Made by a program: the position numbers and the translations under genes | The notes under the pieces: model-generated | What the model was told of the DNA's origin: nothing | Database searches by the model: none | Seen by the model: only the letters and a program-made list of their open reading frames with translations | Source of the DNA: Granulosicoccus sp045106195 | Lineage (GTDB): Bacteria > Pseudomonadota > Gammaproteobacteria > Granulosicoccales > Granulosicoccaceae | Reading direction: 5' to 3' | Assembly: GCA_045106195.1 (NCBI GenBank) | Contig: JBGCEH010000008.1 | Location: 1 to 64,000 of the forward strand | DNA: 64,000 nucleotides | Shown: positions 35,896-45,821 of the stretch, piece after piece | How the letters are laid out: every line of letters starts with the position of its first letter | Numbering within the stretch: position 1 is the stretch's first letter

Positions 35896-36765
35896 TTATC
35901 GATCGGAACGCACTTTGGCCAGTTCCATGAACCGGCTGATAAGGCGGTTATCGCGCCGCTCGCGCAAACAGACGATAGCCTCTTCCATGTTCAGCGTGGC
36001 ATCACGAATTCGAATGTTGTGCAAATCCGGACTGGCGGCGAACTCGGCCTGCGACACAATCCCCACGCCACCTCCTGCCGCAACAATCTGACGCACCGCT
36101 TCGCGCCCTTCAGCCTCTATGCTGATGTTCAGTCTGAACCCGGCAAGACGGGCCTGTTCCTCGATTTTTGCGCGTGTGCGTGATCCTTGTTCACGCATGA
36201 CAAGCGGCCAACTGCACAGCTCTTTTAACGTCACCGATTTTCGCGCAGCGTAATCACTATCTGTCGAGGTAAAGGCAATAATAGGTGTGGAGTCCAGTGT
36301 GACGATATGGTGGTTGGTCTCGTCAGGAATATTTCCCAGTACCCCGATGTCGGCATCATAGCGATTCAGCTGGTCGATAACCTGAGCCGAATTGCCTGAC
36401 TTTACCGAAATAAATACCTTGGGAAACTCCTGCCTGAATCGCGCCAGAATCTGCGTCATGTGGTGGGCAGAATCAGCGACTATCCGCAATGTACCCGTGT
36501 GCAAATCTCTCGATTCGCTCAGAAACTCCAGTGCACGCTGTTCAACCTCAAACAGACGATGTGTTATCTCCAGTAAGGTTTGCCCGGCGTCTGTAACAAC
36601 AACCTGCTTTTTATTGCGATCAAACAGCTTGATGTCGTACTCGGCTTCGAGCTTGCGAACCTGGTCCGAGACCGCAGGCTGGGTGACATGCAGGGCCTGT
36701 GCAGCACGAGAAAACCCACCTAGCGTGGCAACAAAATGGAATGCCTTGAGTTGAACGAAGCGCAT
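35896..36765 (-). CDS. LysR-type regulator of the phosphonate cluster
   Basis: 289 residues from ATG at 36763-36765 (MRFVQLKAFHFVATLGGFS), where the family helix-turn-helix begins; the ORF extends 44 codons further without similarity. The HTH (about 1-60: RAAQALHVTQPAVSDQVRKLE) is followed by a two-lobed periplasmic-binding-like effector domain. It is divergent from phnW, the usual layout for a LysR activator and its target; the AT-rich 207-bp gap between them would hold its sites. The effector is inferred to be 2-aminoethylphosphonate or a breakdown product. Confidence 0.88.
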   Translation of the reverse strand: MRFVQLKAFHFVATLGGFSRAAQALHVTQPAVSDQVRKLEAEYDIKLFDRNKKQVVVTDAGQTLLEITHRLFEVEQRALEFLSESRDLHTGTLRIVADSAHHMTQILARFRQEFPKVFISVKSGNSAQVIDQLNRYDADIGVLGNIPDETNHHIVTLDSTPIIAFTSTDSDYAARKSVTLKELCSWPLVMREQGSRTRAKIEEQARLAGFRLNISIEAEGREAVRQIVAAGGGVGIVSQAEFAASPDLHNIRIRDATLNMEEAIVCLRERRDNRLISRFMELAKVRSDR

Positions 36766-36972
36766 ATCAAATAGCGAATGTTTCCTGAGCGGGGGTAAGC
36801 TGAATAGACAATCAGAACAACGTTGATCTATCAGCCGTAACATATCAGCAAAACTAATATATATATCTAAAATATCGATTATACATATACCTGACACATC
36901 GGTATGCTCTCGCTATCAAAATCGCATTCCAAACTTATGGGCGTATCGAAAGGCCCGTCGAGCAATCACCTG

Positions 36973-38172
36973 ATGACTGATAACTCAAGCTTCGGCAGCG
37001 CCCCTCTTCCTGCCCCTGAAGGCGGCGAACCCTACTTACTCACTCCCGGACCGCTAACAACCGCCTCATCAGTGAAACACGCCATGCTGCGCGACTGGGG
37101 CTCCTGGGACGGAGACTTCCGTGCCATGACAAGGCAAATTCGTTCTGAGTTACTCGAAATGATCGATGACAGAGACGACGCTTTCGATTGCGTACCGATG
37201 CAAGGTAGCGGAACATTTGCAGTAGAATCAATGCTCGGGTCACTGTTACCACGAGACGCAAAGGCTCTGGTATTGGCCAATGGCGCTTACGGACTACGCA
37301 CAGCCAAAATTCTAACGTACCTTGGACGCGCCTATACGCTCATCGATAAAGGTGACTACCTGCCGCCACGCGGTAGCGAAGTAACAAAAGCATTAACAGC
37401 TGATCCGGAGATTACCCACGTCATCGCCATCCATTGTGAAACCAGTTCCGGCATCCTGAACCCGATTGATGAAATATCAAAAGCAACCTATGCAGCCGGT
37501 CGTAAACTTTTCATAGACAGCATGAGCGCATTTGGCGCTCTCTGCTTATCCAGTCAGGAAATTCAATATGATGCACTGGTATCGTCGGCCAATAAATGCA
37601 TAGAAGGAGTACCAGGCTTTGGATTCGTCATAGCTCTCAAAAGCCTTCTTGAAGGTGCTAAGGGTTGTAGCCCTTCTTTGAGTCTCGATGTGCATGACCA
37701 GTGGCATACCATGCAGACAACAGGACAATGGCGATTTACACCACCAACTCATACTCTTGCAGCATTTACAGAAGCATTGCACTTGCACAGGCAGGAAGGT
37801 GGCGTAGCGGCGCGTGGCGCACGATACATGGCCAACAGGGACACCCTTGTAGCTGGCATGCGAAAGCTGGGTTTCGACACGCTGTTACCCGATCAATGGC
37901 TCTCGCCCATCATCGTCACCTTTTTCAATCCGGCGCACTCGGCATTTGTATTCGAGACTTTCTACGATTTGATGAAAAGTGAGGGATTCATTATCTATCC
38001 CGGCAAACTGACGGTCGTTGACAGTTTCCGTATAGGGTGCATAGGACACTTGGACACACATGTGATGCAACAAGTTGTACAAGCTGCCGAAAAAACCTTG
38101 CTTACTATGGGTGTAGACAACGCCAAGGCGCCACCCGAGGCCTATGCCGAACGCGAAAAACTCCATGCCTGA
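36973..38172 (+). CDS. phnW: 2-aminoethylphosphonate-pyruvate transaminase
   Basis: 399-residue class V aminotransferase that converts 2-aminoethylphosphonate and pyruvate to phosphonoacetaldehyde and alanine. It has YLLTPGPLTT, RDWGSWDGDF, GSGTFAVESMLGSL, IHCETSSGILNP, DSMSAFGAL and the PLP lysine in SSANKCIEGVPGFGFVI, all hallmark PhnW blocks. Start choice is uncertain: ATG 36973 gives a family-like N-terminus, ATG 36937 and 36904 are in frame and none has a good ribosome site. First gene of the catabolic series; no phnX (phosphonatase) follows, so phosphonoacetaldehyde goes through phnY and phnA. Confidence 0.93.
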   Translation: MTDNSSFGSAPLPAPEGGEPYLLTPGPLTTASSVKHAMLRDWGSWDGDFRAMTRQIRSELLEMIDDRDDAFDCVPMQGSGTFAVESMLGSLLPRDAKALVLANGAYGLRTAKILTYLGRAYTLIDKGDYLPPRGSEVTKALTADPEITHVIAIHCETSSGILNPIDEISKATYAAGRKLFIDSMSAFGALCLSSQEIQYDALVSSANKCIEGVPGFGFVIALKSLLEGAKGCSPSLSLDVHDQWHTMQTTGQWRFTPPTHTLAAFTEALHLHRQEGGVAARGARYMANRDTLVAGMRKLGFDTLLPDQWLSPIIVTFFNPAHSAFVFETFYDLMKSEGFIIYPGKLTVVDSFRIGCIGHLDTHVMQQVVQAAEKTLLTMGVDNAKAPPEAYAEREKLHA

Positions 38173-38269
38173 ATGCTCAAATGCGCGCTTTGGACATCAA
38201 CGGTTTCATACGCCTGCGCAACAACACGAATCAAACATTACATCTCAATTACGGACACGATAATAACCC

Positions 38270-39520
38270 ATGCCCTCCCAACTGACCGTCAACGATCGCC
38301 AATATGACGTACCACCTGTCTGTGCCATAGCCATCTGTCTCGATGGGTGCGAACCTGCCTATCTCGACGCAGCGATCGAGGCAGGCCTCATGCCAACGCT
38401 CAAGCGCATTCGCGAACAAGGCACGGACCGCCTTGCGCACAGCGTGATACCCAGCTTCACCAATCCGAACAATATGTCCATTGCCACTGGCCGTCCCCCT
38501 GCGGTGCACGGCATCTGTGGCAACTTCCTCTACGATCCGGACACTGGTGAGGAGGTCATGATGAATGACCCAAAATTCCTGCGTGCACCAACAATCTTCA
38601 GCGCTTTCTATAACAATGGGCAACGCGTTGCCATTGTTACCGCCAAAGATAAACTGCGCGCTCTGCTCGCGGACGGAATGGCCTTTGACGACAATCGCGC
38701 AATCTGCTTTTCCTCAGAGCGTGCTAATCAGACCACCCCGGGTGAGCATGGCATTGATAACGCAGCAAACTGGCTTGGCATGGAGGTGCCGGAAGTCTAT
38801 TCCGCAGCACTGTCAGAATTTGTCTTTGCCGCAGGCATCAAACTGTTAAGAGAATTCAAACCCGATGTCATGTACCTGACCACTACCGACTACATCCAGC
38901 ACAAGCATGCACCCGGTGATACGGAAGCCAATTCTTTCTATGCCAATTTCGACAAATACCTGACCGAACTGGATGCAGAAGGGGCGGCTATCGTGATTAC
39001 CGCAGACCATGGCATGAAACCCAAGCATCATGCGGACGGCTCTCCCAATGTTATCTATGTTCAGGACCTTCTTGACGAATGGCTTGGCAAGGACGAGGCC
39101 CGGCTTATTCTGCCCATTACTGACCCCTACGTTGTCCACCACGGTGCGTTGGGTTCATTCGGAACCGCCTATCTTCCAGTGGGTGCGGATCAAAGCAAGG
39201 TCATTGACCAGCTGTTGGCACTCGATGGTATCGATGTCGTACTCGACAAGGTTCAGGCCTGCAAGCAATATGATCTGCCGCCTGATCGAATTGGCGACAT
39301 CGTCATCATCAGTGGAGAGAATGTCACGGTAGGCACCAGCGAACATCGGCACGACCTGGCAGCTCTGGACGTACCGCTGCGTTCGCACGGCGGCCTAACC
39401 GAGCAAACCGTACCCTTCATTGTCAACCGTCCCATGCAGTCTCTGGCAACAGCACCTGAACTTCGCAACTTCGACATCATCAACGTGGCCTGCCAGGCTG
39501 CGCAAATTGGAAATTCATGA
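38270..39520 (+). CDS. phnA: Phosphonoacetate hydrolase
   Basis: 416-residue zinc enzyme of the alkaline phosphatase superfamily that splits phosphonoacetate into acetate and phosphate. All expected residues are seen: Asp25 (CLDGCEP), nucleophile Thr64 (SFTNPNN), Asp207 and His211 (TTDYIQHKH), Asp246-His247 (TADHGM) and His373 (RSHGGL). Each is offset by exactly four from the ligands I recall for Sinorhizobium meliloti PhnA. No signal peptide, so cytoplasmic. The stop overlaps the phnY start by 4 bp. Confidence 0.95.
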   Translation: MPSQLTVNDRQYDVPPVCAIAICLDGCEPAYLDAAIEAGLMPTLKRIREQGTDRLAHSVIPSFTNPNNMSIATGRPPAVHGICGNFLYDPDTGEEVMMNDPKFLRAPTIFSAFYNNGQRVAIVTAKDKLRALLADGMAFDDNRAICFSSERANQTTPGEHGIDNAANWLGMEVPEVYSAALSEFVFAAGIKLLREFKPDVMYLTTTDYIQHKHAPGDTEANSFYANFDKYLTELDAEGAAIVITADHGMKPKHHADGSPNVIYVQDLLDEWLGKDEARLILPITDPYVVHHGALGSFGTAYLPVGADQSKVIDQLLALDGIDVVLDKVQACKQYDLPPDRIGDIVIISGENVTVGTSEHRHDLAALDVPLRSHGGLTEQTVPFIVNRPMQSLATAPELRNFDIINVACQAAQIGNS

Positions 39521-40971
39521 CTATGTCCTCTCACACAGTTCGTAAGGAAGCCATGCGCATCGGTGGTGAGAAAGTCTTCACCAACGATGTTATCGAAGTC
39601 CTCTATCCCTACACCAATGAGGTTATCGGAACAGTACCGGCAGGCACGGCAGAACATGCCAAACGTGCCTTTGAAATTGCGGCCAACTATCGACCCAGGC
39701 TGACGCGCTATGAGCGCCAGCAAATCCTGTTCAAAACGGCAGAACTGATTCGCGAGCGGCGGGAAGAAATCGCTCACTGGCTAACGCTTGAACTGGGCAT
39801 TTGTCATCAGCACGCCTTGTACGAAACCGGCCGCTCCTATGATGTTTTTATGCTCACTGGCCAGCTGGCCATTCTCGATGACGGGCAGATCTTTTCCTGC
39901 GACCTGACACCGCACGGCAAGGATCGTAAGATTTTCACCAAACGTGAGCCAGTACGCGCTATCTCCGCCATCACACCATTCAATCATCCCTTGAATATGG
40001 TGGCGCACAAAATAGCACCGTCCATTGCGACCAACAACTGCATGGTGTGCAAGCCGACAGAACTAACTCCCATGACGGCAATTACCCTGGCCGACATACT
40101 CTATGAAGCCGGCCTTCCACCCGAGATGTTCCAGATCGTGACTGGCATGCCTGCAGATATTGGTGATGAAATGGTTGTCAATGAAAACATCGAGATCATT
40201 ACTTTCACAGGTGGCGTGCCTGTTGGAAAAATCATTGCCGCCAAAGGCGGATACAAGCGTCAGGCACTTGAACTGGGTGGTAACGATCCACTCATCATTC
40301 TTAACGATCTCAGCGATGCAGATCTGGACAAGGCAGCGACCATCGCGGTTGCCGGTGCAACGGGTAACTCCGGACAACGTTGCACCGCAGTCAAGCGTAT
40401 TCTTGCTCAGGAATCCATTGCCGACAAGCTGGTTTCTCGTATCCTTGAACGTGCCAAGGCATTGAAGTTTGGTGATCCCATGGATCCGGAAACGCAGCTG
40501 GGCTGCGTTATCCATGACAAGGCAGCCGAAGTTTTCGAAAATCGCGTCTTCGACGCCGAGCGTCTTGGTGCAAAAATTCTGTATCACCCTGAAAGAAGGG
40601 GTGCACTACTTCCACCCATCACTGTTGATCATGTTCCACACGATAGCGAACTCGTGATGGAAGAGACGTTTGGACCGATTGTGCCGATAGTGCGTGTACC
40701 GGACAACGATGATGCCGTGATGGAAATATCCAACTCCACACAATTTGGTTTGTCTTCGGGTGTGTGCACTAACAATCTGCACCGAGCTACCGCCTTCATT
40801 GAAGGACTGGACGTTGGTACTGTCAACATCTGGGAACAACCCGGTTATCGTATCGAAATGTCTCCTTTTGGTGGGATCAAGGATTCGGGGAACGGTGTGA
40901 AGGAAGGTGCGCTCGAGGCCATGAAGTACTTCACTAACGTGAAGACCTACTCCCTGCCCTGGCCGAGATAG
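39517..40971 (+). CDS. phnY: Phosphonoacetaldehyde dehydrogenase
   Basis: 484-residue NAD(P)-dependent aldehyde dehydrogenase oxidising phosphonoacetaldehyde to phosphonoacetate. It contains ITPFNHPLNMVAHKIAPSI, general base Glu252 (LELGGNDP) and nucleophile Cys289 (NSGQRCTAVKR). The identity as PhnY rather than another aldehyde dehydrogenase rests on the position between phnA and the PbfA-like gene. Start ATG overlaps the phnA stop; a second in-frame ATG follows two codons on. Confidence 0.92.
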   Translation: MTMSSHTVRKEAMRIGGEKVFTNDVIEVLYPYTNEVIGTVPAGTAEHAKRAFEIAANYRPRLTRYERQQILFKTAELIRERREEIAHWLTLELGICHQHALYETGRSYDVFMLTGQLAILDDGQIFSCDLTPHGKDRKIFTKREPVRAISAITPFNHPLNMVAHKIAPSIATNNCMVCKPTELTPMTAITLADILYEAGLPPEMFQIVTGMPADIGDEMVVNENIEIITFTGGVPVGKIIAAKGGYKRQALELGGNDPLIILNDLSDADLDKAATIAVAGATGNSGQRCTAVKRILAQESIADKLVSRILERAKALKFGDPMDPETQLGCVIHDKAAEVFENRVFDAERLGAKILYHPERRGALLPPITVDHVPHDSELVMEETFGPIVPIVRVPDNDDAVMEISNSTQFGLSSGVCTNNLHRATAFIEGLDVGTVNIWEQPGYRIEMSPFGGIKDSGNGVKEGALEAMKYFTNVKTYSLPWPR

Positions 40972-40984
40972 CAGGTCAAAGGTG

Positions 40985-42373
40985 ATGACCAAACCTGCCC
41001 TCGGCGAAAGCGAAGTCAACACCTCGTCCAGACGCAAAGCCTGGTCCGAGCGTCATCATGATGATGCAACGCGTCAGATGCTGGATGACGATGCAAGGTA
41101 CTTTCTTCATCAATCAGTGTCCACACCGTGCCTGTCGACAATAGCGCGCGCTGAAGGCGCTTATATCGAAGACACGCAGGGTCATCGCTATCTGGATTTC
41201 CACGGTAACAACGTTCATCACATCGGTTACGGACATCCGAAGCTTAAGGCAGCCATCAGCAAGCAGATGGATGAGCTGCCTTTTGCACCAAGACGTTTTG
41301 CCTGTGCACCCGCTACTGCCCTGGCGAAAAAGCTTGGTGAACTTGCACCCGGTAACCTGTCAAAAGTGCTTTTTACCACTGGAGGCTCATCAGCAGTCGA
41401 GGTCGCCCTCAAGATTGCGCGTGCAGCCACTGGCAGGCACAAGACCATTTCCTTCTGGGATGCGTTTCATGGTGCAGGCTTTGGCGCTGCATCCATCAGT
41501 GGAGAACAGATGTTTCGCTCACATGCTGTCGGGCCGCTGCTTAGCGGCACCCAGCACATAGCGCCGTTTGCCTGCTACCGCTGCCCCTATGGATATCCTG
41601 ATCTGAACGGCCAACCGCAACTTGAGTTGTGCAAACTGACATGTGCCAATTTTGTTCGCTACGTACTCGAGAAAGAAGGCGATGTCGCGGCAATGATTGC
41701 AGAACCCGCCAGAGCGGTACCCTACATACCGCCACCGGGCTTCTGGGAAACAGTAAGAGAGGCCTGCAACGATCACGGGGCGCTGCTGATTTTCGACGAA
41801 ATCCCCACAGGCCTTGGCAAGACAGGCAAGTTCTTCGCTTGCGAACACGACAACGTTGTGCCTGACATACTGGTGATGGGTAAAGCACTGGGTGGCGGCA
41901 TCCTGCCCCTTGCCGCAGTTGTCACGGCTCCGGAGCTGGATGTCGGCGCCGAGTATGCCTTCGGTCATTACACGCACGAAAAAAATCCAGTTAGCGCGAT
42001 GGCCGGTTTGACCACCATCGACATTATCGAGCAGGAAGGTCTGGTTGAAAACGCAGCACGACTTGGGGAAAAGGCCTTGGCCCGAATGCGTAACATGCAA
42101 TCAATGTACAAGGTCATCGGAGATGTCAGAGGTCGCGGCCTGTTGTTCGGAATGGAACTGGTGACTGACCCCGAAGCCAAGACACCAGCCGAGGATCTTG
42201 CCGAGGCGATACTTTATCGATGTCTTGACAAGGGGCTGTCTTTCAAGCTCTCACTTGGCAATACACTGACATTGACACCCCCTCTCATTCTTACAGACGA
42301 ACAACTGGACTTTGCCTTGAACGTCATAGAAGAATCGCTGGTGGAAGAATGTCGCATAGCGGGTCTGGAATAG
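40985..42373 (+). CDS. pbfA: Class-III PLP enzyme, probable (R)-1-hydroxy-2-aminoethylphosphonate ammonia-lyase
   Basis: 462 residues with a class III aminotransferase fold: YLDFHGNNVHHIGYGHP, TTGGSSAVEVALKIAR, FDEIPTGLGKTGKFFA and PLP lysine in VMGKALGGGILP. PbfA enzymes share this fold but eliminate ammonia from 1-hydroxy-2-aminoethylphosphonate, feeding phosphonoacetaldehyde into the same route; they are reported in phnW/phnY/phnA clusters. The assignment is by fold and context. A true aminotransferase acting on another amine is the alternative. It begins 11 bp after phnY. Confidence 0.68.
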   Translation: MTKPALGESEVNTSSRRKAWSERHHDDATRQMLDDDARYFLHQSVSTPCLSTIARAEGAYIEDTQGHRYLDFHGNNVHHIGYGHPKLKAAISKQMDELPFAPRRFACAPATALAKKLGELAPGNLSKVLFTTGGSSAVEVALKIARAATGRHKTISFWDAFHGAGFGAASISGEQMFRSHAVGPLLSGTQHIAPFACYRCPYGYPDLNGQPQLELCKLTCANFVRYVLEKEGDVAAMIAEPARAVPYIPPPGFWETVREACNDHGALLIFDEIPTGLGKTGKFFACEHDNVVPDILVMGKALGGGILPLAAVVTAPELDVGAEYAFGHYTHEKNPVSAMAGLTTIDIIEQEGLVENAARLGEKALARMRNMQSMYKVIGDVRGRGLLFGMELVTDPEAKTPAEDLAEAILYRCLDKGLSFKLSLGNTLTLTPPLILTDEQLDFALNVIEESLVEECRIAGLE

Positions 42374-42393
42374 ATTCCCGCCTTCTCGGGAAT
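42374..42393. repeat. REP-like hairpin at the pbfA stop
   Basis: ATTCCCG-CCTTCT-CGGGAAT, a perfect 7-bp stem starting directly after the pbfA stop codon and followed by gacc. Similar in core to the repeats at 6438 and 28370. No T-run; could cap the upstream mRNA. Confidence 0.6.
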
Positions 42394-42463
42394 GACCATT
42401 CAGAGCGTTTTATGCAGTGTTCGATTTTCAGCTGATGTAGTTATCATGGGATAAGCATTACAC

Positions 42464-43507
42464 ATGCGCATCAATATGAACCTTGAAGGTGTCCGTATCG
42501 TTCGTACCGACTCAGAGATCGAGTGCCCTGCTATCGATACAGCGCTGAGGGATGCCGGCGCCCAGCTGATATTACTGGAAGGAGATATCGACTCTCACTC
42601 GCTGTGCAATGCACTGAGGGAAGCTCACCTGCTGCTTATGTGCTACACACCGATTACCGCATCGGCCATAAACAGTGCACCACATTTACGCGGAATCGTA
42701 AAATATGGTGTGGGTATCGATGCAATAGATATCCCGGCTGCCACTGACGCCGGTATACCGGTGGTTAATGTGCCGGAGTACGCTGAACAAACTGTCGCTG
42801 AAGGCGCTTTCTGCCTAATGCTCTCGCTGATGAAACGGTTGTTGCCAATGCATGTAGCCATGCAACAACAGGGGTGGTTTAATCCTGCTTCTAGTTGGCT
42901 GGGAAGCGATATCAGCGGAAAATGTGTTGCCATTGTCGGCGCTGGACGCATCGGTTGTGCATTTGCTCGCATGGCAGGGCAAGGTTTCGGCGCTAATGTC
43001 ATTGCCTACGACCCTCACGTCAGTCGTGAAGCAATGGCCAGCATGGGCTTGTGCAAGGTCGACGATTTGCATGCACTCCTGAACGAGGCAGATGTTGTAT
43101 CAATTCATACGGTTCTGAACCCCGAAACGTCAGCCATGATCGGCGTTAACGAGTTCGCTGCCATGACACGACACCCCGTCTTTATCAACGTTTCACGCGG
43201 AGCGCTTGTGGATGAAGCTGCACTGAGGAGCGCACTCGATACCGGGCAGATCAGAGCTGCAGGGCTCGACGTCTATGCCAGTGAGCCTCTTAACAAGACG
43301 TCACATGCTCTGGCAAGCTTGTATGGCCGTGACAACGTCATTCTTCTACCTCATCTGACGTTCTTTACACATGAGGCCATGCAACGACTCAGCGACGATA
43401 CGCTGGCACGTTGCGTTGAGATTCTGGAAGGCAAGCGCGTAACGATTCGCTCGACCGACCCGCGGCTTCGTGCCCAGGAGCGTATGCTGAATGTCCAGAT
43501 CGTATAA
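42464..43507 (+). CDS. D-isomer-specific 2-hydroxyacid dehydrogenase
   Basis: 347 residues of the phosphoglycerate/formate dehydrogenase-like family, NAD(P)-dependent. Rossmann motif GAGRIGCAFARMAG, catalytic Arg in NVSRGALVDE, Glu in LDVYASEP and His in LPHLTFFTH. Substrate not readable from sequence. Its place inside a phosphonate cluster suggests a phosphono-2-hydroxy or 2-keto acid, or disposal of a side product; this is inference. It is 90 bp after pbfA, with a hairpin between. Confidence 0.83.
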   Translation: MRINMNLEGVRIVRTDSEIECPAIDTALRDAGAQLILLEGDIDSHSLCNALREAHLLLMCYTPITASAINSAPHLRGIVKYGVGIDAIDIPAATDAGIPVVNVPEYAEQTVAEGAFCLMLSLMKRLLPMHVAMQQQGWFNPASSWLGSDISGKCVAIVGAGRIGCAFARMAGQGFGANVIAYDPHVSREAMASMGLCKVDDLHALLNEADVVSIHTVLNPETSAMIGVNEFAAMTRHPVFINVSRGALVDEAALRSALDTGQIRAAGLDVYASEPLNKTSHALASLYGRDNVILLPHLTFFTHEAMQRLSDDTLARCVEILEGKRVTIRSTDPRLRAQERMLNVQIV

Positions 43508-43755
43508 GCACTTGCCTACCTATCGGGTTACAGGTCGGTTTCTGCGCGCTCGCACACATTTAGAGCAAGAACGAAGCTATTGCCCTGTCATGCGACGTTT
43601 TTATCCTGATGCGTCAAAGAGCAAACAAGATTGTTTAACACGCTTGTATTTTTTGTTCTGTAAACGTAACGTGACAGTAATAGACAGGTCTTCCGCGTGG
43701 TTGTCTCGTGCCACATCTCAAGCCCGACAAGTTAAATGACATAAGGAGTTATTCA

Positions 43756-45792
43756 GTGAAGCGAATTTTTTTGTCTACAAGCCTGCTGTTTATTGCAGGT
43801 ACGGTATATGCCGAGTGTCCGCCAGTCACCGCAGCTGACCCACAGGGCGTTGCTGCGGGCGAATACCCACAACAGTATGATCTTGCGGAATTTCAAGGAC
43901 TTGCAAGTTGCGAGCTCAGTTTTTCCGAAAATCCGGATATTGCTGAATTAAACGGGAAAATTCGGGGTAACCCGGAACTACCCCCGGTAGCCGAGCGGCT
44001 GCCTGAAGAGCCGCTTGTTATCATCCCCTACGAATCCATCGGCCAGTATGGCGGAACGTTCAGAGCACTATCCAATGCGACCGAAGCCGGCACATCCGAT
44101 TTTTTGTCCACACGTCACGTCAACCTCGTCCGCTACGCGGACGACTTGACCACCATCGTGCCCAACGTTGCCAAATCCTGGGAATGGAATGACGATTTCA
44201 CACAGCTGACATTCATGCTGCGAAAGGGTCACAAGTGGTCAGACGGTGCGCCTTTCACTGCGGAAGATGTCAAGTTCTGGTACGACAATCTGGCCCTGGA
44301 TTCCAAGGTGATCGAAAGTCCCAAAGACTATGTGCTGGTCGGCGGTGAGCCGATGACAGTGGACGTTGTCGATCCGCAAACCGTGCGCTTCAACCTGCCG
44401 GCTCCCAAGCCCGGTCTGCTGGCGCACTTTGCTACCTCTTTCGCACAAGGTTTTCAGCCAAAACATTTACTCGGACAATACCATCCGGATATCAATCCTG
44501 ATGCAGATACTCTCGCCAGGGAAGCGGGATTTGAAAACGGCCTCGCCGTTGTCAATGCCTACTTCGGCAGCTCTGACTGGACGGACACACCCACACCGTT
44601 GTTGAACAACCCTGACAAGGCAGGCAATCTGCCAAGCGATGTCATGCCGACACTGGAAAGTCATATTTACATATCTGACACAACGGAAGGCCGCCGCCTG
44701 GTCGCCAATCCCTACTTCTTTATGGTGGACACTCAAGGCAATCAACTACCTTACATCAGTGAACAGGATGAGCAATACATCAACGATGCACAGGTACGAT
44801 TGCTGAAACTGGTCAACGGTGAAGTGGATTACAAAACGCAATCATTGCAGTTATCTGATGTTCCTCTACTGTTGGAGAATCAGGAAAAGGGTGACTACAC
44901 AATCGATATCAGACCTCGTGTGGCCATTCATGCTTTCTCGTTCAACGTCACCTCTGAAGATCCTGCCAAGCGGGAAGTTTTCGGCGATTTGCGTTTTCGC
45001 CGGGCAATGTCCATTGCCATCAATCGCGATGATCTGAACGAAGCTGCCTACTTTGGCCAGGGTGTACCCCAGCAGTACATCGGCTTCTCACCAGCACCGG
45101 ACTTTGTTGATCCCAAATGGGCAAGCTATGCCATCGAATATGATCTGGAAGGTGCAAAAGGTCTGCTTGACGAGATTGGGATGGTCGACAAAGACGGTGA
45201 CGGCTTTCGTGAATTGCCCAATGGGGACAAGTTTGTCCTGAACATGCAATTTGCAACACAGGGAATTGCCGGTCAGGTTGTAGAACTGGTAGGTCAATAC
45301 TGGTCAGAAGCTGGCGTACAGACAACCGTCAAGGAGATCACCCCGGACGAATATCGCTCGGCACAGTCATCCAATGCCCTGGATGTTGGCATGTGGGAAA
45401 AAGGCCAGCCTCTGGGTATCGTACTGGGCAACAATGAGTTGTGGGTAGCACCGTTCGAAAACTACTTTGCACATCGCGTCGGTATGCTGTGGGGCGAATG
45501 GTTAGAATCTGACGGAAGCAAGGGTGTTGAGCCGCCTGATTATGTCAAGCAGTTGAATGATGACATCAATGCCTTCCAGTCAACGCCTGTCGGTTCAGCA
45601 GAATCTGACGAACTCGGTGCGCGCCTGGTAGAGAACATGGTAGAGAATCTGTTGTTCATCGGCACCGCCATGACGCCAGACCCTATCTACCATCGCAATG
45701 CGCTGGTGAATGTCACAGAGTTCAAGACGGCGTCTTACGAGTACTACAGGACGTACCCCTACCTCGCTGCACAGTGGTTCCTGAACGAGTAG
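43756..45792 (+). CDS. ABC transporter substrate-binding protein (Opp/Dpp type, large)
   Basis: 678 residues from GTG 43756, set by AAGGAG seven bases upstream. Signal peptide KRIFLSTSLLFIAGTVYA with cleavage before ECPP. The SBP_bac_5 body shows WEWNDDFTQLTFMLRKGHKWSDGAPFTAEDVKFWYDN and FRRAMSIAINRDDLNEAAYFGQG. It is longer than OppA/DppA (about 540), with a Cys-containing N-terminal extension of about 60 residues (two cysteines about 30 residues apart). It delivers substrate to the permeases downstream; a phosphonate ester is the inferred cargo because of the flanking genes. The 248-bp gap upstream should carry a promoter. Confidence 0.88.
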   Translation: MKRIFLSTSLLFIAGTVYAECPPVTAADPQGVAAGEYPQQYDLAEFQGLASCELSFSENPDIAELNGKIRGNPELPPVAERLPEEPLVIIPYESIGQYGGTFRALSNATEAGTSDFLSTRHVNLVRYADDLTTIVPNVAKSWEWNDDFTQLTFMLRKGHKWSDGAPFTAEDVKFWYDNLALDSKVIESPKDYVLVGGEPMTVDVVDPQTVRFNLPAPKPGLLAHFATSFAQGFQPKHLLGQYHPDINPDADTLAREAGFENGLAVVNAYFGSSDWTDTPTPLLNNPDKAGNLPSDVMPTLESHIYISDTTEGRRLVANPYFFMVDTQGNQLPYISEQDEQYINDAQVRLLKLVNGEVDYKTQSLQLSDVPLLLENQEKGDYTIDIRPRVAIHAFSFNVTSEDPAKREVFGDLRFRRAMSIAINRDDLNEAAYFGQGVPQQYIGFSPAPDFVDPKWASYAIEYDLEGAKGLLDEIGMVDKDGDGFRELPNGDKFVLNMQFATQGIAGQVVELVGQYWSEAGVQTTVKEITPDEYRSAQSSNALDVGMWEKGQPLGIVLGNNELWVAPFENYFAHRVGMLWGEWLESDGSKGVEPPDYVKQLNDDINAFQSTPVGSAESDELGARLVENMVENLLFIGTAMTPDPIYHRNALVNVTEFKTASYEYYRTYPYLAAQWFLNE

Positions 45793-45821
45793 TACGACGT
45801 TCAAGGCGGTTTGCGTTGTAC

